Under the pieces are notes generated by a model, which searched no databases, had not been told where the DNA came from, and saw nothing but the letters and a program-made list of their open reading frames with translations. A stretch of 64,000 nt of DNA from DASZTV01 sp035547515 (lineage in GTDB: Bacteria; Actinomycetota; Actinomycetes; JAFAQI01), in contig DASZUS010000024.1 of assembly GCA_035547515.1 (NCBI GenBank), forward strand, positions 8,160 to 72,159. The letters run 5' to 3'. The first letter of the stretch is position 1; every line of letters begins with the position of its first letter. This document shows, one piece after another, positions 46,047-53,616 of this stretch. The position numbers and the translations under genes were made by a program.

Positions 46047-47464
46047 CCCTCGGACGGCTCCGGCTCGGCTACCTCGACGGGCTCAACAGCCTCAGCAGCC
46101 TCGACATCGGCTGCGTCGTCGGCTGCGTCGTCCGTGGCCGAGTCGGCGCGGCCCGTCAGCTTCTCGAGGTCGACCGGGCGGCCTGAAGCGTCGGTGATCT
46201 TCGCGCGCTCCATCACCAGGGCGAGCGCCTTGCCGCGCAGGATGTCGGCCATCAGCGAGCCGAGCATCCCCGAGTTGACGATCTGCTGCGCGAACTGGTC
46301 CGCGGCAATGCCGGACCGCGCCGCGCGCCGCACGATCTCCTGGGTGAGGTCGGACTCGTCGACGCCGAGCTCTTCCTTCTTCGCGATCGCGTCGAGGATG
46401 AACTGCGAGCGAATCGCCTTGGCGGCGTTGTCCTCGAGCTCCTTGTCGATCGCCTCGGCCGTGGTGTCCTCCGCCTGCGCGTAGTCCTCCTTGGTGATGC
46501 CGGCCGCCTTCAGCTGGCTGTCCAGCTCATTCCGGCGGTAGTGCACCTCGTCGTGCAGCACGTGCTCGGGAACCGGTACCTCGACCGTGTCGAGGAGGGC
46601 TTCAAGCACCTTCTCCCGCGCCTGCACTCCCTGGTTGATCGCCTTGATCCGGGCGAAGCGGTCGCGAAGGTCTGCCTTGAGCTCCTCGAGGGTGTCGAAC
46701 TCGCTCGCGGTCTGTGCGAAGTCGTCGTCGAGCTCGGGGACCTGCTTCTCCTTGACCGAGCGCACGGTGACCGTGGCGGTCGCCGCCTGGCCGCCCTCGG
46801 TCCCCGACCTGAGCTGGGTCTCGAACTCCTTCGACTCGCCCACCGACAGGCCCACGATGGCGTCGTCGAGACCGCTGACGAGCGCGTCGCTGCCGACCTC
46901 GTAGGACAGGTTGCTCGCCGATGCGTCCTCGACCGGCTTGCCGTCGACCGTTGCTGCGAGATCGATCGAGACGAAGTCGCCGGCAGCGGCGGGGCGCTCG
47001 ACACCGGCGAGCGTCGCGAACCGGTCGCGCAACGCGTCGAGCTGCTGGTCGACGTCTGCCTCGTCGACGTCTGCGTCATCGACCGAGACCGGCAGGCCGT
47101 CGTAGTCGGGCAGGTCGATCTCCGGGCGTACGTCGACCTCGGCCGTGAACGCCAGCTCGTCGCCGTCCGCGAAGTTGGTGACCTCGATCTCCGGGTGCCC
47201 GAGGATGTCGAGCTCCTGCTCGCGGACCGCGGTGCTGTAGAAGCCCGGCAGCGACTCGTTGACCGCCTCTTCGAGGACGGCGCCACGCCCGACGTGCTGG
47301 TCGATCAGCCGCGGCGGGACCTTGCCCGGGCGGAAGCCCTTGATCCGCACCTGCTGGCCGATCTTGCGGTACGCCGCGGTGAGCGCCGGCTCGAGCTCGT
47401 CGAAGGGCACCTCCACGGTCAGCTTGACGCGAGTGGGGCCGAGGGTCTCGACGGCGCTCTTCAT
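46043..47464 (-). CDS. tig: Trigger factor (ribosome-associated chaperone)
   Basis: This 473-residue protein has the ribosome-binding domain (RVKLTVEVPFDELEPAL and the signature IKGFRPGKVP). A peptidyl-prolyl isomerase domain is in the middle (GDFVSIDLAATVDGKPVEDA). The helical C-terminal chaperone domain ends in an acidic, low-complexity tail. It folds nascent chains. Its position near clpP/clpX is conserved in bacteria. Confidence 0.96.
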   Translation of the reverse strand: MKSAVETLGPTRVKLTVEVPFDELEPALTAAYRKIGQQVRIKGFRPGKVPPRLIDQHVGRGAVLEEAVNESLPGFYSTAVREQELDILGHPEIEVTNFADGDELAFTAEVDVRPEIDLPDYDGLPVSVDDADVDEADVDQQLDALRDRFATLAGVERPAAAGDFVSIDLAATVDGKPVEDASASNLSYEVGSDALVSGLDDAIVGLSVGESKEFETQLRSGTEGGQAATATVTVRSVKEKQVPELDDDFAQTASEFDTLEELKADLRDRFARIKAINQGVQAREKVLEALLDTVEVPVPEHVLHDEVHYRRNELDSQLKAAGITKEDYAQAEDTTAEAIDKELEDNAAKAIRSQFILDAIAKKEELGVDESDLTQEIVRRAARSGIAADQFAQQIVNSGMLGSLMADILRGKALALVMERAKITDASGRPVDLEKLTGRADSATDDAADDAADVEAAEAVEPVEVAEPEPSEG

Positions 47465-47527
47465 GACGGCGTGGTGCTCCTGTGCAGCGGGTGTCTTGCG
47501 GGAGGGCGGGATTTGCGAGTAGCGCAG

Positions 47528-47600
47528 TCGGGGCGGGGAGACTCGAACTCCCGATCTCCTGCTCCCAAAGCAGGCGCGCTAGCCACTACGCTACGCCCCG
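47528..47600 (-). tRNA. tRNA-Pro (TGG anticodon)
   Basis: Read on the minus strand, this is a 73-nt cloverleaf. The acceptor CGGGGCG pairs with CGCCCCG and the discriminator is A. The anticodon stem-loop is CCTGC-TTTGGGA-GCAGG and the T arm contains GAGTTCGAGTCTC. It is divergent from the adjacent tRNA-Gly, with 35 bp between 5' ends. Confidence 0.95.
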
Positions 47601-47635
47601 CGGCGTGCCGCTCGATCTTAGGTCGGGCGGTCCGC

Positions 47636-47707
47636 GCGGGCGTAGCTCAATGGCTAGAGTCCCAGTCTTCCAAACTGGATATGCGGGTTCGATTCCCGTC
47701 GCCCGCT
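47636..47707 (+). tRNA. tRNA-Gly (TCC anticodon), integration target
   Basis: This is a 72-nt cloverleaf: acceptor GCGGGCG with CGCCCGC, D arm TAGCTCAATGGCTAGAG, and anticodon stem-loop CCAGT-CTTCCAA-ACTGG. The T arm is GCGGGTTCGATTCCCGT and the discriminator is T. From its anticodon loop to one base past the discriminator it is duplicated exactly at 51184-51225, marking it as an attachment site. Confidence 0.96.
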
Positions 47708-47708
47708 C
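47667..47708 (+). repeat. Left attachment repeat (inside tRNA-Gly)
   Basis: 42 bp running from the tRNA-Gly anticodon loop (CTTCCAAACTGGATATGCGG onward) to the base after the discriminator, identical to 51184-51225. Extending left, another 5 bp match after a single mismatch. Confidence 0.9.
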
Positions 47709-47849
47709 GAAGTGCCTCTCGGCAACCATGCGCGCCCTCACCCGGGCAGACGCCTAGCAAGCCCCAGTCTGCGCCCGGCTCTGGTCACCCGAAACGTTGA
47801 TCGCAGTAGCCACCGGCTAGCCATACGCCGCGCAGGGCGAGCTCTCGCG

Positions 47850-48857
47850 CTAAGGCGCTTGGTCCTCCTCCTCGGCGTCGAACGCGTCGTCCACACTGGG
47901 AATTGCCGTCGCCCTAGGCATGAGCCACTCGCTGTCGGGTCGCGCAACGAGGCGAGCATTGGTGTAGGCCATGTCTAGGGTCAGGACGGTGTGTCCGCGG
48001 TACGCAATGTCGCCGACAGCCGACACAACGAGCGCGAGGTCGACCGAGTGGTCGCCCGACAAGTCGAGCGGCATGAGGAACTGCGCGCCGGCGGCGCCAA
48101 GCCGCGGGTACCACTGCGGTACGACGATCTTGTAGTTCCGACGGGCGCGCTTCGCCGCCCACGCGACCGCCAGATCTAGAGCCTGCCGCGCTCGCATGAC
48201 GTTGTTGGCGAGATCGGCCGGGAATCGATCGAGGTTGTCTACGAGAATGTGCTCGTAGGCGAGTTTGAGCGGCCGACGCCAGTCGTAGACGAGATCCGCA
48301 GACGAGTGGACGTACTCCGCCATCGGAGGTGGCTCGGGGAAGCGTTGCAAGATCGTCCGGTCAGACTCACAGGCCCAACGCTGGAAGAGCCAGGGCTGGG
48401 GCGCATCGACGCGGTTCCTGGAGAAGAGTCCGAACACCTCTTCGGCATGCGGAGTCAGCAGACCGGTATTGAGAGCGGCGTACTCGCCGTCATCCGAGAT
48501 TGCGATCTTGTCTTCAAGGACCAGACGCCGATACGTGTACCGGAGGTAGCTGTCGAGAATGGGTAACGGACGCGCCACATCTCCCTCGCGACCTGTCCAG
48601 TCTTCCGGCTCGGCCAGAGCAGCCAGCGAATCCAGTGTCTGGGTCCAGGCGAGTCGGCCTCGCTCCCTGGCGTCGTCGATGTACTCAGAACTCGAGACGC
48701 GGAAGAACGCGAACCGGCGGAGTTGGTCGGGATACCCGGCTGCGTCGGTAGCGCTCGCCGAGAGGTCGTCGCGGTCGATCGCGTCGAGGTCATCACCCGG
48801 GTGAGCGACGACATCACGCGGCTGAGCCGGCCCGACGGCGTGCCGAGGCATGTTCAT
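47850..48857 (-). CDS. DUF3825-like domain protein
   Basis: This 335-residue protein has C-terminal features I associate with the DUF3825 family. It has a mid-region DGEYAALNTGLLTPHAEEVF, a basic RARRNYKIVVPQWYP and a final VLTLDMAYTNARLVARPDSE block. The biochemical activity is not established. Members occur scattered in bacteria, often in accessory DNA. The N-terminal 60 residues are poorly defined; ATG 48857 was chosen but GTG 48875 or ATG 48851 remain possible. It is the leftmost gene of the tRNA-Gly island and is transcribed toward the tRNA. Confidence 0.65.
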   Translation of the reverse strand: MNMPRHAVGPAQPRDVVAHPGDDLDAIDRDDLSASATDAAGYPDQLRRFAFFRVSSSEYIDDARERGRLAWTQTLDSLAALAEPEDWTGREGDVARPLPILDSYLRYTYRRLVLEDKIAISDDGEYAALNTGLLTPHAEEVFGLFSRNRVDAPQPWLFQRWACESDRTILQRFPEPPPMAEYVHSSADLVYDWRRPLKLAYEHILVDNLDRFPADLANNVMRARQALDLAVAWAAKRARRNYKIVVPQWYPRLGAAGAQFLMPLDLSGDHSVDLALVVSAVGDIAYRGHTVLTLDMAYTNARLVARPDSEWLMPRATAIPSVDDAFDAEEEDQAP

Positions 48858-48964
48858 CGGTGACGGACGCTCCACGGCCGAAGGATACTTTCGCCATGGG
48901 GCCGACGCCGGAATCACAGAAACCGGACGGGTGCCTCGACCAGCCGACCGCGCCGTCGATCGGA

Positions 48965-49459
48965 CTACCCGTCCTCGTCCTCGTCGGCATGCTCCGTAAC
49001 AACTTGGATGACCCGCTCGAGCACCCACACGCTTCTGGCTACCCGGACCGTGGCGTAGAGCTGGAAACCTACGAACACGGACATCGCTGGAGTGCTGTGG
49101 CCTGCGTCGCGGTCGACGAGTAACGCCGCGAGCGCGGCCAAGGTCGCGAGCCCCAGCGCTCGGATCGTAGAGGTGAACACCTGCCAGAGAGTCTGGTACT
49201 GCGAACTCGCGCGGAGAACGGCGAACCGGGTTGACGGCGCGAAGCCCAGGACAATCGCCGCCGTAGCGATCACGAAACCCAGCAGCGCGCCGTCGAGGGC
49301 AGCCACAGCGCCGTAGAAGGGTCCGCGATTGGTTGCGAGCCAGCGATTGACGGTGTCCGTCCCATGACCGGCTTCAAGCCACAGAACGAAGCCAGCAGTG
49401 AGAAGGAGGCAGCCAGCACCTTCGAGGGCTAGAAAGTTTCGGCGGTAGTAGGAGGTCAC
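48965..49459 (-). CDS. Four-helix membrane protein of unknown function
   Basis: This 164-residue protein begins MTSYYRRNFLALEG. It has about four hydrophobic segments: CLLLTAGFVLWLEAG near 17-31, ALDGALLGFVIATAAIVLGF around 54-73, a third near ALGLATLAALAALLV and a fourth around MSVFVGFQLYATVRVA. The end is acidic. It follows a soluble partner gene by 5 bp on the same strand, so the two are almost certainly co-expressed. I do not recognise the family. A small multi-spanning protein paired with a sensor-like protein is a recurrent layout in abortive-infection systems, but that is inference only. Confidence 0.6.
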   Translation of the reverse strand: MTSYYRRNFLALEGAGCLLLTAGFVLWLEAGHGTDTVNRWLATNRGPFYGAVAALDGALLGFVIATAAIVLGFAPSTRFAVLRASSQYQTLWQVFTSTIRALGLATLAALAALLVDRDAGHSTPAMSVFVGFQLYATVRVARSVWVLERVIQVVTEHADEDEDG

Positions 49460-49464
49460 ACCTA

Positions 49465-50424
49465 TTACCTGGTCGCAGCGGACACCGACGCAGCTTGGTC
49501 GAGTTCGTCCTTCAACTCTGTGTACGCCTCCTCGATAGCCGCGTAGGCCTCGACGTCTCGAAGGGCTCGCGTACGTCCATCCACGCGAAGGATTCGCTTG
49601 GCCACGACAAGCTCGTCGCTGAGGAGATCGATTGGGAGGACTCCACCGGTCTCAGTTTCGGGGCCCTTGACCTGGAACTCCTCGACGTTCTCTTGCAGGT
49701 CTGACCGGCCTGCAAGCTGCTTGACAGCTTCCAGCGCCCTCCGGCCGAGGTTCTGTCGACCATATGGCTCAGGCGACAGGACGACTTGCACCGTCTGAGC
49801 GTTGCCGAACCTCTCCGCGGCTTCGAACGCGGACGCCAGGTCGGCGTCGGCCTCTCGAATGACAGATGTGTACGACGGCCTGATGCGCAGGCTGAGCACC
49901 CGCAGGTCGTCGAGTCGATTCAGCTGGTCAGCGACGTTCTGACGGAGGAGCGGGTCCAGGGTGAACCGCCTGTGACCGGTCGCCGGCACCAGGAACGCCG
50001 GGATCCGCCCGACGCGAGGACCGTAGAAGTTGAACTCCATGCCGACGATGTTGTTCGAGAACACGCAGACGTGGGCTGCTTCGTACAGGCCTGCCGTCTG
50101 TCGGAGATTCAACGGAGTCAACTGGCCGTTGTCCTCAACCAACGGAAGGGCCTGACGACGGATCGTCGCTATCCGGAAGCGCCCAACAGGATTCGCCTCG
50201 TCGATCCAGACGCCAACGAAGTTGCCATCGCCAACGTCTTGGTACTCGGTGGATCCATCGAAACTGAGGCGGCCGAGGGCGGGGAGCAACTGCCCGAGGT
50301 TGAGCGTGCGGGGCTTGCCGCTGCTTGTCGTTCCAAGGCCGTTTGCCCGGAAGAAGTGGATCTTGCGTTCCAGGGCCGGCCGCCGGCGGCGCGACCTGGT
50401 GACCTTCTTCGCTGCTGGTGGCAC
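49465..50424 (-). CDS. Uncharacterised soluble protein, partner of the membrane protein
   Basis: This 319-residue protein has a basic N-terminus (KKVTRSRRRRPALERKIHFF). A predicted beta-rich middle contains YEAAHVCVFSNNIVGMEFNF then YGPRVGRIPAFLV. The C-terminal part is helical and charged. There are no transmembrane segments, P-loop or nuclease motif that I can see. The stop is 5 bp before the membrane-protein start. I do not recognise the family. It is the first gene of the island's minus-strand cluster, so it may be the sensor or regulatory component of a two-gene unit. Confidence 0.55.
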   Translation of the reverse strand: MPPAAKKVTRSRRRRPALERKIHFFRANGLGTTSSGKPRTLNLGQLLPALGRLSFDGSTEYQDVGDGNFVGVWIDEANPVGRFRIATIRRQALPLVEDNGQLTPLNLRQTAGLYEAAHVCVFSNNIVGMEFNFYGPRVGRIPAFLVPATGHRRFTLDPLLRQNVADQLNRLDDLRVLSLRIRPSYTSVIREADADLASAFEAAERFGNAQTVQVVLSPEPYGRQNLGRRALEAVKQLAGRSDLQENVEEFQVKGPETETGGVLPIDLLSDELVVAKRILRVDGRTRALRDVEAYAAIEEAYTELKDELDQAASVSAATR

Positions 50425-50439
50425 TCCGCCAGGGTGCCA

Positions 50440-50616
50440 CCGACGAGCGACGGTTTCCGTAGTTTGTCGGAAACCGGCGGCGTACCGGTCAGGCGATACC
50501 GCCTGGTTCGTCGGCGGCTAATCCGCGGCCTGCGCGACCGACCAGCCCAGTTCCACGACCAGCCGGCCGAGCTCGAGGCGAACTTTCGGGGTCAAAGCAG
50601 CGTTAGCGTGGGACAC
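50440..50616 (-). pseudogene. Truncated IS481-type transposase N-terminus
   Basis: Starting with GTG at 50616, the minus strand encodes SHANAALTPKVRLELGRLVV, the well-known start of IS481-family transposases. An in-frame TAG follows at 50518-50520 after 32 codons. Weakly similar sequence continues to about 50440, but the DDE catalytic part is absent. Confidence 0.7.
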
Positions 50617-50679
50617 GAAGACCTCCTGGTCGTGGAGCGGTTCTTAGACAGCTCCACCCCACGACAGGGAGGTCTTCGT
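50615..50679. repeat. Long imperfect hairpin at the IS481 relic's 5' end
   Basis: ACGAAGACCTCC (50615-50626) pairs perfectly with 50668-50679, and an inner GTCGTGG/CCACGAC stem (50629-50635/50659-50665) extends it. It covers the transposase start codon and probably was a translational control hairpin of the insertion sequence. The rest of the gene-poor stretch 50425-51262 contains the transposase relic, a doubtful small frame, the right repeat and a hairpin. Confidence 0.6.
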
Positions 50680-50715
50680 TTGCAACGATCAATCAGCGCG
50701 TGTCATCACACGCGT

Positions 50716-50850
50716 TCAACCAACGTGCCTGGTCAGTACAGCTAGGTCGCGGTCGCTCATGTCCCTGAGGACGTCGGCGACGGGATCGCTGACCACTCCC
50801 GGCTGTTCGTCTGGCAGCAGAACGGTCTGCGCCTCGTGATGTGTGCTCAC
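50716..50850 (-). CDS. Doubtful 44-residue small protein
   Basis: A short frame from GTG 50850 encodes an acidic peptide (STHHEAQTVLLPDEQPGVVS, ending RDLAVLTRHVG). AGGG lies about 10 bases upstream. Composition looks protein-like, but no family is recognised. It may equally be chance, in a stretch of decayed DNA. Confidence 0.25.
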   Translation of the reverse strand: MSTHHEAQTVLLPDEQPGVVSDPVADVLRDMSDRDLAVLTRHVG

Positions 50851-51183
50851 TGGATCTGCCCTGGCTCCGTCACGGTGACGGTGACTCCGACCGTCCGGTG
50901 ACGGCCGGTGTGGACTGCTTGGATCCAATCAGCAGCGCTGGCTGACTTCGCGGTGCGCGTGCCTACATGGTCGTTCACTCGGCGGCAGTCCAACGCGGCT
51001 CGTCGAGCACGGCCATGGTGACCGCGCTGATTGATGCTGTCAACTGGCCTGTGGATGAGCCACCCGGCAGCCACAAGCAATGGTCAATCACGGTCGCTGG
51101 TGGGCGCTCTTGGTCAGACTGTACGGGCCTCTGACCTGCGGCTTTGCCTCTCCGAGGGCATGCTCAAGAACCGAGTTCCCAGA

Positions 51184-51225
51184 CTTCCAAACTGGATATG
51201 CGGGTTCGATTCCCGTCGCCCGCTC
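51184..51225 (+). repeat. Right attachment repeat (3' fragment of tRNA-Gly)
   Basis: An exact copy of 47667-47708. It lacks the tRNA 5' half, so it is not a functional tRNA. It marks the far boundary of the island. The sequence following it (CGATGCG...) is presumably the original 3' flank of the tRNA. Confidence 0.9.
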
Positions 51226-51235
51226 CGATGCGCAT

Positions 51236-51271
51236 GGGCCATTGCTGTTGCTATGGCGACAGCTATGGCCC
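51236..51271. terminator. Hairpin after the right repeat, likely the original tRNA-Gly terminator
   Basis: GGGCCATTGCTGTTGC (51236-51251) pairs with 51256-51271 at 14 of 16 positions around a 4-base loop. It lies 10 bp past the tRNA fragment. It also overlaps the end of the convergent cupin gene, so it may serve both directions. Confidence 0.65.
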
Positions 51272-51694
51272 ATCCGTTCCGGAGTCCTCGGGCGAGCGAT
51301 CGCGGAACCACTGGGCGATCCCAGGCATCTTCTCCTCGAAGCCACCGGGTGCCGAGACGTTGAGCATCCCGGCCCGCTCGCCGGTGCGGTTCTCGAAGTC
51401 GTGCGGAGTGCCGCCGGGCACCGCGATGAACGAGCCCGCGGGGGCCTCGATCCACTCCCCGCCCACCATCACGCTCATCGTCCCGGCCAGCACGTAGAAC
51501 ACGTCGTCATCCGGGTGCTGATGAGTCCCGGGCCCCTTGGTGTGCGGGTCGAGCCACCATTCCGAGATCGCGTAGCGGCCTGCCGACTCCTCGCCGTCCG
51601 CCTTGAAGACCGCGGACAGCCGCCCCATGGGGTACTCCCGCCCTTCACCAGGGCCGAGCACGACCGGGCGCCGCTGCCCCGTCACGTCACTCAT
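51263..51694 (-). CDS. Cupin domain protein
   Basis: This 143-residue single-cupin protein has motif 1 THQHPDDDVFYVLAGTMSVM with metal-ligand histidines and glutamate-equivalent, and motif 2 PGGTPHDFEN. It is probably a small-molecule-binding or oxygenase-type cupin. It precedes a hydrolase on the other side by 24 bp, and the two may form an operon. Substrate unknown. Confidence 0.85.
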   Translation of the reverse strand: MSDVTGQRRPVVLGPGEGREYPMGRLSAVFKADGEESAGRYAISEWWLDPHTKGPGTHQHPDDDVFYVLAGTMSVMVGGEWIEAPAGSFIAVPGGTPHDFENRTGERAGMLNVSAPGGFEEKMPGIAQWFRDRSPEDSGTDGP

Positions 51695-51718
51695 GGCCTC
51701 TCCTTCTCATCAACGCGC

Positions 51719-52705
51719 TCAGAGCGAGGCGAGCCAGTCGACCAGGATGCGGTTGACCTCGTCGGCCTTCTCCTGCTGTACCCAGTGACCGCAGTTTTCG
51801 AGGATGTGGGTCCCTCGCAGGCCGGGCAGGCTCTCGGGGAACCGCTTGATCGCGTTCGCCCCCCACATCGTCGGACCGTCCCGGTCGCCACCGATGAACA
51901 ACGAGGGCTGCCGGATGGGCGCCGCGGTCCACGCGCGCAGGTCGACCCAGTCCCGATCGAGGTTGCGGTAGCGGTTGAGCGGACCCCGGAAACCGGAGAA
52001 CTCGAACTGCTCGGTGTAGAAGTCGAGGTCCGTCTCGGTCAGCCAGGCCGGCAGCGCCTCGGGCAGCGTGACCCGGTCGAGCAGCAGGCTGCCCTTCGCA
52101 ACCGTCGCCGTCGTCCCGCCGTCCTCGCTGCGCCGCGCATCCGCCGACGCGGCGACATAGAACTTGAGCAGCGACGTGCGGACGTCCGCCTCGAACTCGC
52201 GCTCGGCGCGACCTGGCTCCTGGAAGTAGTTCATGTAGAACTCTTCTTCCTGCCCGGTGACCTGGCTGACGGCATCAGCCATCCGGGCAAAGGCCTCTGT
52301 CGGCCGCGGGCCGCCGGGGGCGTTGTACGGCACGCTGAGCAACGCGACCGCGGAGAAGATGTCGGGCCGCAGCAGCGCGGAATGCGCAGCGATCGGCGAA
52401 CCCCAGTCGTGGCCGATCACGACCGCCTGCTCCCCGCGACCGGCGAGGGCCTCGACCACCCCGACGTTGTCGCCGACGTGGTGGACCATCCCGTACGCCT
52501 CGATCTCGTACGGCGCGGACGATCGGCCGTAACCACGTACGTCGATCGCGACCGCACGGAAGCCGGCATTCGCGATCGCGGGCAGCTGGTGGCGCCAGGA
52601 GTACCACGACTCCGGAAAGCCGTGCACCAGCAAGACGAGCGGGCCTGATCCCTCCTCGACGCAGTGGATCCTCGTCCCGCGAAACTCGACCGTCTGATGC
52701 TTCAC
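51719..52705 (-). CDS. Alpha/beta-hydrolase, probable epoxide hydrolase
   Basis: This 328-residue alpha/beta-hydrolase has the oxyanion motif HGFPESWYSWRHQ and the nucleophile aspartate in VIGHDWGSPIAA. Cap-domain tyrosines and the catalytic histidine in ENCGHWVQQEKADEV complete the set. The HGFPES/GHDWG pattern and C-terminal GHW are characteristic of soluble epoxide hydrolases. The GTG at 52705 is the start; upstream frame extension is antisense to the next gene. It is divergent from a mycothiol-type enzyme gene, with 51 bp between starts. Confidence 0.87.
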   Translation of the reverse strand: MKHQTVEFRGTRIHCVEEGSGPLVLLVHGFPESWYSWRHQLPAIANAGFRAVAIDVRGYGRSSAPYEIEAYGMVHHVGDNVGVVEALAGRGEQAVVIGHDWGSPIAAHSALLRPDIFSAVALLSVPYNAPGGPRPTEAFARMADAVSQVTGQEEEFYMNYFQEPGRAEREFEADVRTSLLKFYVAASADARRSEDGGTTATVAKGSLLLDRVTLPEALPAWLTETDLDFYTEQFEFSGFRGPLNRYRNLDRDWVDLRAWTAAPIRQPSLFIGGDRDGPTMWGANAIKRFPESLPGLRGTHILENCGHWVQQEKADEVNRILVDWLASL

Positions 52706-52756
52706 GCTGCGGACGCTATCGACAGGAATCGGGCCGCGCTTCACGAAAGGTGTCGC

Positions 52757-53530
52757 ATGCTCGTCTGCCCAGTCGACTCTGCGACCCTGAGCCACTCCGA
52801 GTCCGCGGCCATGGCCCGCATCGTCGACCTGCTGCAGCGAGTGCCGCCGGACGCACAGGTGCCGAACAGCGAGTGGACGGCCCACGACGTGGCCGCGCAT
52901 CTCGTCACCATGGCCGGCCGCTACCTCACGGCGGACCGCAAGCTCGCCAGCTCGCAACGCGAGCTGCGAGAGATGAACCAGCGCGAGATCGAGGAGTTCA
53001 CCTCGTCGACGATGGGAGAGCTGATCGGCCGGCTCCGGTCGAGGAACGCGAAGTACGCGGCGTTCTGGAACGAGCAGCCGCTCGACCTCACCTTCCCGTA
53101 CCGCGTCGGCTTCCCGCTCGACGCGGGAACACTTCGCAGCAACTGGATCGCCGAGCTGCTGATTCACGGCCGAGACGTCGCGACGGCGACGGGTGAGCAG
53201 TGGCGCCTCGACGCCACCAGCAGCCTGCTGACCCTGCGAGTCCTAGCCCACGTGCTGCCGCACTACCTCACCGCCGCAGGGGTCGCGGACGCCACTCTCG
53301 CCGTGTCACCCGAAGGCGGCGCGGCGTTCTCGATCGTGGTCAAGGACGGCGGAACGACCATCCAGCCCGGAGCGGCCGCGGGTGCCGACACATTGGCGGG
53401 ATCGCCCGAGGCGCTCGTCCTGCTGCTCTACGGCCGGATCAGCTTCGCGGAGGCCCAAGCCATGGGAGTCGATGTCACGGGCGACCAGGGAGAGGTGCAA
53501 CGCCTGCTGGACCGGCTCGACAAGCCGTAG
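52757..53530 (+). CDS. Maleylpyruvate isomerase-family mycothiol-dependent enzyme
   Basis: This 257-residue protein belongs to the DinB-like MDMPI_N family. An N-terminal four-helix region has the metal-type motif SEWTAHDVAAHLVTMAGRYL, later AELLIHGRDVATATG, and a C-terminal SCP2/MDMPI-C-like domain follows (AAFSIVVKDGGTTIQPGAAA). Such proteins use mycothiol or bind metal in actinobacteria. I chose the ATG at 52757 because AAAGGTG lies about 5 bp upstream. The substrate is unknown; proximity to an epoxide hydrolase suggests electrophile detoxification. Confidence 0.82.
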   Translation: MLVCPVDSATLSHSESAAMARIVDLLQRVPPDAQVPNSEWTAHDVAAHLVTMAGRYLTADRKLASSQRELREMNQREIEEFTSSTMGELIGRLRSRNAKYAAFWNEQPLDLTFPYRVGFPLDAGTLRSNWIAELLIHGRDVATATGEQWRLDATSSLLTLRVLAHVLPHYLTAAGVADATLAVSPEGGAAFSIVVKDGGTTIQPGAAAGADTLAGSPEALVLLLYGRISFAEAQAMGVDVTGDQGEVQRLLDRLDKP

Positions 53531-53616
53531 CCGCTCGCCTGCGGCGAGGTACGCCGTCCACCCCGGTGCTGCGCCGCGCGAAGGAGTCGGCGGCCTGCGC
53601 GGAGAAGTCAGGCGGC

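Larger units (their letters stand above)
47667..51225. mobile_element. Small tRNA-Gly-integrated genomic island (about 3.5 kb), no integrase
   Basis: An exact 42-bp direct repeat of the 3' part of tRNA-Gly bounds this segment (47667-47708 and 51184-51225). The repeat-to-repeat distance is 3517 bp. This is the footprint of tyrosine-integrase integration into a tRNA, where the element restores the 3' end. Inside are three minus-strand genes with no core function, a transposase relic and about 800 bp of gene-poor DNA. No integrase or relaxase remains, so it is either a decayed element or a satellite mobilised in trans. Confidence 0.85.

Noticed and set aside
51088..51345. Minus-strand frame with ATGIEPAYPVWKSG
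   Set aside because: This is a translation of the tRNA-Gly fragment, a known false protein pattern.
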